DNA of 64,000 nucleotides from Pisolithus tinctorius (taxonomy: Eukaryota; Basidiomycota; Agaricomycetes; Boletales; Pisolithaceae): assembly GCA_024663395.1 (NCBI GenBank), contig JANFAH010000004.1:3906001-3970000 (forward strand), given 5' to 3'. A model generated the notes under the pieces. That model was not told where the DNA came from and made no database searches. It worked only from the letters and a program-made list of their open reading frames with translations. Positions 55,918-64,000 of the stretch are shown in pieces. Numbering within the stretch: position 1 is the first letter of the stretch; each line of letters begins with the position of its first letter. The translations under genes were made by a program, and so were the position numbers.

Positions 55918-57926
55918 GAGCCGTCGAGCTCAGTACCCGTGCTCGTCACACATCGTTCCCACCGGATGGCACCCCCAACCTCGTACGGCCGTTTATCTGC
56001 GCTAAGTAGGGTTGTCGTTGTCGTCTTCGCTGTCGCTCTAGTCGCTGCCATTGTCGCTTTTGCTGCTGTCGCCATCGCTCGTAACTGCGGTACCTCGCAC
56101 GTGGTACGTCGTTCGCCCCATTCTTCATATCCGATTGTCGCGATCTTGCGTAGTCGGTCAATAACTCTAGAGTCGTCAGTATGTAGTATTACTTCAGCGC
56201 GCGCGGCCACGACGCGCAGAGCGGTCACGTGACTCCGCTTAGTCAACACCTCTGGACTTTCTGCACAAGTCCTAACATCGAGCGTGCGCATCGATTCGCT
56301 CGATGAATCCTCGAATAAAACATATATTGCCGACATTGCGCGGCCGCGGGACATTTCAAGTGCGAGGTCGTCCACCCTTGCCGCGTGCTTCAACATTTCG
56401 ATTCGCAAAACTTCTTCTGGCGGCTTCCTTCGTATGACGAGCCTCGATGGCTCCTCGATCTTGATCCTTCTTGCAATAACCTTTGTCTTGATGTATTCTG
56501 TACCTCTTAACGTCCTGTATGAGTTAGCATTCCTTTCATGTACTGACTTATCTGCCTCGTGGCCGCTCACGAGCGCTTCGAGTGCCTTGTCTTCAACTCT
56601 TGTAGATCTCGCATGTCCTTCGAGTCTTTCTGTTTCGAATTCGAGAGGCACCCTTGATACGAGTGACTCGTCTGCCAACTGTTGCACCTCTTCGCTGACC
56701 GCGGGAACCTCGACGGTGTTTTCTTCGAGACTTTGACATCTTAAGCTGAAAGAATCAGTAGCTAGTTGAGGACTTCGGCGAGAACAAAATGAAAAACCCC
56801 TTCGAGTGCACTCGCTCGCCTCGAATTCAAACGGCACCTTCGTCATGAATGGCTCTTCCACTGCCACTGCCACCGGCTCAACTCGCTCGAGCCCTGGTGT
56901 TTCCTGTAACTTCGTAGTCAGTAACTTGGTTGTACTCGAAGAAAACTCTTTTGTCTCAAGGTGGGTTGCTGCTGCTGCTTCGACGAGCCTGGCAGGGCTT
57001 CGGTCTTCACTATTTGTCTTCTCGGATGAACTCGGTGGCTGCGCGCAACTTGTCGAAACTAACTTCGGTACTTTCTCGCACTCTATGTACCTTGATAACT
57101 CTGTAGATCCCTGTACATTGTTCGTCAGCGAGTCATGTGTAGCTGTAGGCAGAAAACACTTCGTAGATAGATGTTGCTTGTCCGAACTCGATTCTGGGTC
57201 ACTTCGTGGCTCATAGTAGTCTCCCGCGCTTGTTCGTGCTCGCTCCGAGCGAAATCCTTTGTGTAGTAGTCGTGTTGCTGTGTATGTTACCTGCTCCATG
57301 GGCCATGGATCGTCTGAGTGTTGCCATGGATCGTCGCGTCGCATTTTCCGAATAATTTCGCGCCGGAATTCCTTGTCGAAGCCTTGTACATAGAGGTCTT
57401 CGAGCTCGTCAGCCTCGAGTTGCTTCGAAACCCATAGAAACGTTGCTAAATCTAGAAAATATAGTCTGTAGTTCATCAGTTCTTCCTCTGTACGAATTTC
57501 TCTTCTTGCTCGGCTGTCAACGAGGCTGTAAAGGTCATTCCTCGAGTACTGTTGATCCATTTTTCGGGACCCAGGATACAAACGCGCGATGGCCACCACG
57601 AATTCGGGCCAACTCAGGTGATCTTCAACGAACTCATACCATGAGTCTGAGATTTCGCCGCTTGCATACCAGCAGACCCATTTCGCCCATTCTTGGTCAT
57701 CGAAGCAATTCTCACGCTCGCAAAGACTTCGAACCTCTTCGAAATACCTAAAAAGGTCAGCTGCGCACCCTGAGAACCATGGTGCATCCCTCGAATGCCT
57801 CGGTGGCATTCCCTCGAGTTCTCTCGGCGCATTCTCACGACTTCTTCTCAGAAATTCAACTATTAATTTGCCTTCGGACTTGCTTCTCGGCTCGAGGGAT
57901 CTTCGACTTCGACACTTGCTCGACAT
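55290..57926 (-). CDS. gag-like protein fused to array exons
   Basis: From ATG 57926 (MSSKCRSRRSLEP) or the later Met of MPPRHSRDAPWFSG, the first ~250 residues have the layout of fungal LTR-retrotransposon Gag proteins: MPPRHSRDAPWFSGCAADLF, RYFEEVRSLCEREN, a Trp-rich helix pair (WAKWVCWYASGEISDSWYEF), FVVAIARLYPGS and RREIIRKMRRDDP. A CCHC knuckle is absent. It continues with an acidic Ser/Thr/Glu-rich region and passes without a stop into the cassette array to 55290. Where translation really ends depends on whether the introns are removed. No pol follows. Confidence 0.55.
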   Translation of the reverse strand: MSSKCRSRRSLEPRSKSEGKLIVEFLRRSRENAPRELEGMPPRHSRDAPWFSGCAADLFRYFEEVRSLCERENCFDDQEWAKWVCWYASGEISDSWYEFVEDHLSWPEFVVAIARLYPGSRKMDQQYSRNDLYSLVDSRARREIRTEEELMNYRLYFLDLATFLWVSKQLEADELEDLYVQGFDKEFRREIIRKMRRDDPWQHSDDPWPMEQVTYTATRLLHKGFRSERARTSAGDYYEPRSDPESSSDKQHLSTKCFLPTATHDSLTNNVQGSTELSRYIECEKVPKLVSTSCAQPPSSSEKTNSEDRSPARLVEAAAATHLETKEFSSSTTKLLTTKLQETPGLERVEPVAVAVEEPFMTKVPFEFEASECTRRGFSFCSRRSPQLATDSFSLRCQSLEENTVEVPAVSEEVQQLADESLVSRVPLEFETERLEGHARSTRVEDKALEALVSGHEADKSVHERNANSYRTLRGTEYIKTKVIARRIKIEEPSRLVIRRKPPEEVLRIEMLKHAARVDDLALEMSRGRAMSAIYVLFEDSSSESMRTLDVRTCAESPEVLTKRSHVTALRVVAARAEVILHTDDSRVIDRLRKIATIGYEEWGERRTTCEVPQLRAMATAAKATMAATRATAKTTTTTLLSADKRPYEVGGAIRWERCVTSTGTELDGSKVRFGFETPYLHRQYSRENGYLRRTATIAIQRRSTMDYERATATARRETTTTRLSADRWPSKIGCAAQRNWGTGNADGEPNGSQVHSCFGTFYLHLFYSRENGHTRRSTTEALAVAIRGSTMDYKRAIAVLTQARVTATVALDADQRPHEEKIVIRWRRGATSADTEHYSSRFRFDVRAFYLQSFYSREVGYLQRTTIAVQETMTNYD

Positions 57927-58084
57927 TTGTTGCTCGAAAATTAGCTCTGAAAATTTCCTGAATTCCTGAGAGTAGATGGTAGCTAGAATCAAGACTCTGA
58001 ATACTTAGCTTGTCCAACTCAACCCAGCAAAACTTCGTTCGGTGATAAAACGGTGGCTTCTTTCCCCAAAATGGACAGAACCCC

Positions 58085-58101
58085 CCTCGCGGTGGGCTCC
58101 A
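58085..58101 (-). other. primer-binding-site-like sequence
   Basis: Minus-strand TGGAGCCCACCGCGAGG starts 2 nt after the 5' LTR. It would pair with a tRNA 3' end of form ...GGGCTCCA. Confidence 0.45.
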
Positions 58102-58103
58102 GA

Positions 58104-58566
58104 TGTAGGAATAGGTATAATGAATGTACCTATAATGGTAATAGTCAGTAATGGGCGAGTTTAGTGCTCGACCCAAAAGGGAGGTTCCCTCTGGAGAAAG
58201 AAGTGTAGTAAAAAAGTAAAAAATGCGAACTAGAAAAAAAGATACTTAGCTGTGCCTGTCTAATACTCTTGCCAGTCCTCCTGGCACTTTGGGTACTCCC
58301 CAAAGTAATAAATCTAACCTCAAAAACTCGCCAAATTGCGAGACTAAATCACCCTGCTACTGAGGGCCTGTGACATGTACTTCCTTCTCATGGTAAACTG
58401 AACTTGCACGAACACAGCACGCGTGCTTAGTCAGCGACGTGGCTGCTCGTCACCAAGTCCAGGGGTACAAACACAAAAACAAAGGCAAGAAATAAAACAA
58501 GTCCTTCCACCCCTAAACTCCTGACCAAGATGGATTCTCCTAGGGAACTCGAACTCGTTCCCTACA
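58104..58566 (-). repeat. right LTR (5' LTR of the minus-strand element)
   Basis: Same TGTAGG...CCTACA ends as the left copy, about 98 per cent alike by eye: a 2-nt indel in AATGTGTACC, a few single-base changes and length changes in A runs. Confidence 0.85.
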
Positions 58567-60001
58567 TCAGACTTTGACCGCTGTACTCCACAGCCCAACC
58601 CGCTCCAACTCCGCCCTAAGAAGGAGCCAGGGGTGTTGTCCGACTTTGACACCTTTAGCTTTGGTGACATGGCACAAAGGACAATCACAATCAGGTGAGA
58701 GTTGGTGAAATGCCACACTTCTCATGTCCATTCCATTCAACCTGTCTGACCCCAAAGAGTAAACTATCACCATCAAGGAGATGACCTCGAACCACCACCC
58801 CTGGAGTGGACCAATTCCATGGGATGAAAGCTACCCTGACTTCATCCTTCGGATCCTCCAGATCTCAGGTATCAAGGCACCCTGGACTATAATTCTCCAC
58901 CGCAATATCTCCTACCTATGGCAGAAAGAGCGTTCGATCATGTCCTTGAAAAAGTCGTCTCACATAATATGCCGGGTGCCGTGAAGCCTAAGTATTGCAA
59001 TTGGACTGCGCAACGAAAGAAACTGTAGTGGTCACACACACGTAGGTGGTTCAGATCTGGCTTCCTGCTATATAGAGTCCTCTAGAGACCTGTGCAGTGG
59101 GGTATTATCATGAATCTAGCACGTTTCGATGACAACTCAATGATTTGATACTTGGGAGCCTATATCAAGCCTGGGTATACCATGATGCGCCATGTTGATG
59201 GAGCATACGATTGGTCACATTCTACATCGAAATTTACCACCTTCACGAGGGGTCTCCTTGCATAAAGTCGGAATCTGGGTGAATATGGATCTCTGATGAC
59301 CGTTCAGATTCAGAAACGTGCATCCTTGAATCCATGGCGCCTCGAAGGAAGTTGTCCAATAGTGCAAATATCACTGTGACACTTGTCAGAGCCATGGTGA
59401 TCTGCTATGAGGTATCATTGGCCTGATGCAACGATTGGTATTTCCATCATGGGTGTGAAATAGCTGACTCTCAACCCATGCACGACCTTGTCCTGAAACT
59501 TGCGACCTGTAACGAGTATGTTTCAAGTTCTCCATTTGTCCTTCGCCATTCGCCCCCTTCAGGAGTTGCAGCTGTGGAAGATGTAAGAATCGTTCTCGCC
59601 TATGGAAACAATATCCAAGGGGCTGGGCCTGGAACCGAGGTCCTGAAGGAACTGGTTAGAAGACAAGCTTCTTAGTTATTCCTTACCTTCATACCGTCGA
59701 CGAGCGATGGAGGTCCATAATGATGGAATGCTTCATGGAGTATAAACTTGGTTTATCACTAAGCTAATGGGCATCATTCACTGGATCTCTTGTTCTTACG
59801 AGGCACAATCAGGTGCTACCCCCTTTCGTGTGACCTCACAGGTCTGACCGGTCAGGAATGGCATCATACCTCACTGACACATTATCTGGCATGCGGTATC
59901 ATTGACCTAGACGACAATGGTTCAACATTTACACGACACTCTCTACTTTCTTACACCGACAAACGTCCTCATCATGGCACTTTGACACTCCGATCCATCG
60001 C

Positions 60002-60686
60002 TCACAGTGAAGGAAATTGGAACTTATATAACTCCTCAAGGGGGTATTGGCCAGGTGGGGCTGTCGGAGTGGTATTGAGAGGTCCAACACGGATCTAAAA
60101 GGAAGGTATGTTCTCAGTCGTCTAGAATATCACCATAATGTTCCACAGCTACCTGCGCATTTTCTCCATCAATCGGAGCGATCCATCCAATTTCTTCGGG
60201 GATGGGAAGTCTCTTGGTGATCCTGTCCATCCATCCATTCACATGCAACCACGAGCGGTCACACGAAGTTATCAGAATCGGGTGGGCCAGGGCGAAAGCG
60301 GTGAACGCGACCTACATGTAGGCATCTTGAAGTTCTCTGTATTTAATCACCCACTCTTGGGGGGCGTGCTCCACCGCGGCAAATACCCTCCCTTCCAGCT
60401 CTATAACTTGCATCCCATTGATGGTAAGTGTGTATATGTCACCTTCGACCCGCTTGATCACGAACTGCACAACGTAGGAATGTGAGATGATCAAGTATTC
60501 ATCATGCGCAGAGGGCGGGACGATGATACATACTACTGGAGGTTGGACACCGGGAATCCTTGGAATCAAGTTGACTGGAAGGATGGTAGGCAGGTTCAGG
60601 GATATACCAATGTAGGGGTTGCCCCCGATGCCGTTGAGAGCTGAGGAGATAATGACCTCGGCATCTGCTTGGATGTTGTTGGGCAT
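60002..60686 (-). CDS. I66 (cospin-like) serine protease inhibitor, copy C
   Basis: ATG at 60686, stop TGA ending at 60002. Four exons as in copy A: MPNNIQADAEVIISSALNGI to VQPPV (donor GTATGT); FVIKRVEGDIYTLTINGMQV ... EWVIKYRELQDAY; MITKRLPIPEEIGWIAPIDG; IRVGPLNTTPTAPPGQYPLE with ELYKFQFPSL. The Thr of the usual AYTI is Met here (the spliced codon is ATG). All exons are open and the conserved GW is present. A TATATAAAG box lies at 60781-60790 on the minus strand. Probably a functional inhibitor of trypsin-like proteases; no signal peptide. Confidence 0.78.
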
Positions 60687-61589
60687 GTTGAGAGTGGTGT
60701 GTGCGCTCGCAGGACTAGGTATGGGGATTTGGGGATTCGACAAGGTCGACTCTGGGAGACAAAGGAAGGATGGTCATCGACTTTATATACCTATGGCATA
60801 CTGCGAAGGCCATCATGGTCAGGTGGGTTGATGCAATACCACACTTGTCCTATTCGAGTGGACTTCCATTCGCCTTGTTCAAACAAGACCACAAGGAGAA
60901 AAGTTATCAGAAAGGGGAAGGCCTTAAACCCTCTGTGCCCGGAGTTGACCAATCTTGCAGGACAAAACTTGATTCCTCGGACTCTCGTATCCCGCGTACC
61001 AAGGCACCGGGCTCCGAGTCCCTAGTAGATCACATAAGTTCTGATTTCACTGCCGTGTCCCCATCTAATTATCTATAAAAAGGTCATCACTATCAGCACT
61101 TTAGCCCGTCTATTCGGATGGGCTTCCACTCTACCTGTCAGGCTCCAGACCACGAGGAGAAAGGTATCAGCATCTTTTAGGAGTCGACCAATCCTGTCGA
61201 GTCATTGCTCGGATCCCCCAGATCTCGCCTACCATGCCTCTAGACCATTTGATGCTTCCCCTATTATCAATTTTGAAAAGCTGCCGTAATGACGTGGTTG
61301 GAACTGGTTCATGGAGCCACCTCGAGGCATGCACAATGGGGTATCGCTGCTAAACTAGTCTGTTCCTAGCGATGAGATACCCGGAAGAGGTAGACTATCA
61401 CTACGTCGATAGAGGCTGACTTCCTACATGTATGTATTCGCTCGCACATCATCAATCGATCCACCCAAAAAGGAATATATACCCTCATGTCTTACCACCT
61501 TCACTTGGATACTTCTTTCATAAAGTCGGTGTCTGCGCAAATAAAGACCACTGGCGAGCCGAACAGAGCGCTAATAAACGCTAGTGCTG

Positions 61590-62120
61590 ATCATGCGAGA
61601 ACCCCTTTGTGGCAACCAATACCTTGTTTCTAGGAACCAGATTGGGGTAGTTTCGTTCGACTCTGTCGCAACGATGAATGAGCCCCAACTCCCACGAAGT
61701 GGGTGGAGGATTTTAGTCAGGAACATTTCCGTCACTACTGGAGCACCATGTCATGGCTCTCGTGTGTACCAACTCACATTTCAGGGGCTGAAAGTCATGC
61801 CGTCTGCGGAATATGTGCAGCAGTAAATTTCGTCCGACAAGATGATAGCTGATGCTGTGAGTGCGAGAGCACTCAGCATGACATGCATGAACTCTCGGTG
61901 TGGATTCAATGCGATGTGCGTCCACAAAATAACGTGCTTACCTGATATAGCAACCATCAAGTCTTTAACTATTGTTCTTCCAGAAGGTGATGGAGAAGCA
62001 AGAGTACTAGTATTTGATGGCATTATTATCATTCGTCGTTCGAAAAGTCGAACGGGAGCTGCCCCCATTTATTTCACAGAAACGGGGAATTGTGTTGTAC
62101 ACGAAGGGGTTCTCACATGA
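61590..62120 (+). pseudogene. unknown duplicated gene remnant, copy 2
   Basis: Counterpart of 34380-34870. Reads MREPLCGNQYLVSRNQIGVV, on into RNISVTTGAPCHGSRVYQLT, and after a probable intron LPEGDGEARVLVFDGIIIIR, SRTGAAPIYFTETGNCVVHE. The last segment is well conserved between the copies, which suggests past selection. No family recognised. Confidence 0.35.
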
Positions 62121-63030
62121 CCGGCACTAGTGTTCTGCTCGGCCCACCCAAAGGTCTTTATTTATCACAGATTCCGACTTGATGAGAGACAGAAAATCGG
62201 TGAAGGCGATGAGAGTGAGGGTATATATACATTTGTCTCTGGGCGATGAACCAATCGTATGCTAGTGAATAACCGTAGGAGATTCGACCTTCATCGAGGG
62301 CTCGACATGCACCAAAGTTTGGCAGCAATACCACACCGTGCATTTCTCGATGTGGCTTTACTCAATAAGACACTAGCTCCAACCGGCTCATTAAGGCTGC
62401 TTTTTATCACCGATTCTCGGTTCCAGCATGCCGTGTGGGGGAAGAAGAAAGGCGGCCGTGGTATGACAGCTAAGCCTATCGAATAACCTGTGATCCAGAA
62501 AGCCTTGGTACACATGATCTGGGAGATCCGAGGAATAAATTTAGGTAAATTTCACTCTACAGGATTGGTCGACTCCGAGAACGAGGGCCGGAGGGCCTCT
62601 CCTCGATGCTGATGCTTTTCGCTTTTTGGTCTGGACTCTGACGGGTGGAGTGGAAACCCATCCAAACAAGTAGGGCGAGTGCGTGGTACTTATTCTTATT
62701 GCGTCAGCTTACTAGCTGATTGTGATGACCTTTGCACACATAATGGGTGGGGGATATGACGGTGAAATCAAATGGTCTATGATGTACTAGGGAGCCTGGA
62801 ATGGCACTGGTAAGCGAGATGTGGGAATCCCATGAACGAAGTTTGGTAACTTTCGTCCCAAGGGATTGGTCAACTGCGGGGACGAGGGTTTAAGGACTTC
62901 TCCTCGATGTTGATGAGCTTTCTCCTTGCAGTCTGGTCTGAACAGGCCGAATGGAAGTCCACTCGAATAGGGCAAGTGTGATATTGCATCGGCTCACCTG
63001 ACCGTGATGGCCTTCGCAGTATGCTATGGG

Positions 63031-63038
63031 TATATAAA
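63031..63038 (+). promoter_or_regulatory. TATA box of I66 copy D
   Basis: TATATAAA, 96 nt before the ATG at 63134, followed by CATTTGTCTCCCAG. The same arrangement lies before copies A (about 33694), B (38931) and C (60781), so the copies carry their promoters with them. Confidence 0.6.
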
Positions 63039-63133
63039 GTCAGTGACTGTCCTTCATTTGTCTCCCAGAATCGACCTTGTTGAGTCCCCAAATTCCCACA
63101 CCTAGTCTTGCGAGCACACCCATCACTGTCAGC

Positions 63134-63814
63134 ATGCCCAACAACATCCAAGCAAATGCCGAGGTCATTATCTCCTCAGCTCTCAACGGCATCGGCGGCA
63201 ACCCCTACGTTGGCGTTCCCCTGATCCTGCCTACCATCCTTCCAATCAACTTAATTCAAAGGACTCCCGGTATCTGGCCCCCAGTGGTACGTATCATCGT
63301 CCTCCCCCCTGCACATGATGAATACTTGATCATCTCACGTTCCTATGTTGTGCAGTTCGTGTTCAAGCGAGTCGAAGGCGACATATACACACTTACCATC
63401 AATGGGATGCCAGTCGTAGAGCTGGAAGGAATGTTGTTTGCCGCGGTGGAGCAAGCCCCGCAAGAGTGGGTGATTAAATACAGAGAACTTCAAGATGCAT
63501 ACACGTAGGTCGCGTTCACCACTTTTGCTCTGGCCCTCCCGATTCTGATAACTTCGTATGACCGATCGTGGTTGCATGTGAATGGATGGATGGACAGGAT
63601 CACCAAGAGACTTGATGCCCCCGAAGAAATTGGATGGATCGCCCCGACCAATGAAGGAAATCCACAGGTAGCTGAGGAACGTTATGGTGATATTCTAGGC
63701 GACTGAAACATGCGTTCCTTTTAGCTCCGTGTTGGACCTCTCAATGACACTCCGACAGCCCCACCTGGCCAATACCCCCTCGAGCAGTTATATAGGTTCC
63801 AATTTCCACTCTGA
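63134..63814 (+). CDS. I66 (cospin-like) serine protease inhibitor, copy D
   Basis: Cleanest copy. Exon 1 MPNNIQANAEVIISSALNGI to IWPPV, intron GTACGT..TGCAG; exon 2 FVFKRVEGDIYTLTINGMPV ... FAAVEQAPQEWVIKYREL and QDAYT; intron GTAGGT..GACAG (about 93 nt); exon 3 ITKRLDAPEEIGWIAPTNEG then NPQ; intron GTAGCT..TTTAG; exon 4 LRVGPLNDTPTAPPGQYPLE then QLYRFQFPL and TGA 63812-63814. About 155 residues, as in cospin-type inhibitors. All junctions keep phase. It is the plus-strand partner of copy C in the second duplication unit. Confidence 0.8.
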
Positions 63815-64000
63815 ACGATGGTTCGGAGTGTCAAAGTGCCGTGATGAGCACGTTTGTCGGTGTAAGAAAGTAGAGAGTGTCGTGTAAATGTTGAACCATT
63901 GTCGTCTATCTCAATGGTACTTGAAATATCAATATCAAATGATCAGAAACCAATATCAAGTCATCCACTTGATCGTTGCATGCCTTAGGTATGGTGGCAC

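Larger units (their letters stand above)
50792..58566 (-). mobile_element. LTR-bounded element with gag, cassette array and captured host exons
   Basis: Direct repeats of about 464 bp (50792-51255 and 58104-58566) start TGTAGG and end CCTACA. On the minus strand a primer-binding-site-like 17-mer ending in the complement of CCA lies 2 nt inside the right repeat (58101-58085), so the right repeat is the 5' LTR. Then come a gag-like ORF (from 57926), a long array of repeated exon/intron cassettes (about 55930-53280), ERG26-like fragments (53215-52767) and a 3' region with VIDEDGRLQAIHQYL and VVDEDGRLEVARRHL repeats (52480-51957). I see no protease, reverse transcriptase, RNase H or integrase motif. 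No target-site duplication is evident at the outer ends. The LTRs differ at about ten places. The homologous array at 16.3-20.4 kb shows this is a family. Confidence 0.7.
58885..64000. repeat. segmental duplication, copy 2 (runs off the window)
   Basis: Matches 31966-39900 in the same order without the Harbinger element. Differences include about 150 bp present only here at 59737-59886 and about 130 bp only here at 61330-61465. The match is still continuing at base 64000. Confidence 0.8.

Noticed and set aside
55939..57216. Plus-strand frames of 97-150 residues over 55.9-57.2 kb
   Set aside because: Shadows of the gag-like minus-strand ORF; Ser/Val-rich composition comes from complement codons.
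1..64000. CRISPR array, bacterial operon or phage features
   Set aside because: Nothing in repeat spacing or gene structure supports them; spliced genes and fungal TEs show a eukaryotic genome.

Overview
This is a TE-rich accessory stretch of a filamentous basidiomycete genome, most likely an Agaricomycete. Evidence for this is the short (about 47-68 nt) introns with GT..AG ends and CTNAY-like branch points, fungal cospin-like (MEROPS I66) protease inhibitors, an OTT_1508-like deaminase, a fungal Lunapark gene, and CACTA/TNP2, PIF/Harbinger, Tad-like LINE and LTR elements. Many genes were rebuilt here by hand-splicing, so exon borders are inferences unless stated.

Layout. 0-7 kb: a low-complexity minus-strand fragment, a degenerate tandem repeat, a Chs5-like fragment, and an 18-exon gene of unknown function (2447-6472) whose middle was built by tandem duplication of a phase-0 two-exon cassette. 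7-16 kb: two hypothetical genes, an LTR-like block, a decayed TNP2-like transposase (to 15128) and a small convergent three-exon gene (15308-15781). 16-20.4 kb: a plus-strand array of exon/intron cassettes carrying a carnosine N-methyltransferase fragment. 20.36-22.2 kb: about 1.9 kb with no CpG dinucleotide. 22.2-26.6 kb: an intact deaminase gene inside a large inverted repeat. 28.3-29.6 kb: Lunapark, the one clear housekeeping gene. 30.1-32 kb: a trypsin-fold protease-like gene.

32-64 kb: a roughly 5 kb segment (I66 inhibitor on minus, unknown gene remnant, I66 inhibitor on plus) occurs twice, at 31966-39900 and from 58885 to the window end. The first copy is interrupted by a complete Harbinger element (35544-38687). 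Between the copies lie a truncated protease copy, a deaminase fragment, a 6.5 kb LINE (43236-49769) inserted with a 15-bp target duplication into intron 1 of a fifth I66 copy, and a 7.8 kb minus-strand LTR-bounded element (50792-58566). That element has a gag-like ORF, no recognisable pol, a long array of repeated exon/intron cassettes and fused pieces of an ERG26-like sterol dehydrogenase. It is homologous to the 16-20.4 kb array and is the strongest candidate here for an undescribed system: an LTR element family that carries amplified exon-intron cassettes and captured host exons.

Decay is consistent: nearly every nonsense codon that interrupts an otherwise open reading frame is TGA, usually where CGA or TGG is expected. 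Together with the CpG-free block this points to cytosine methylation and deamination of repeats.
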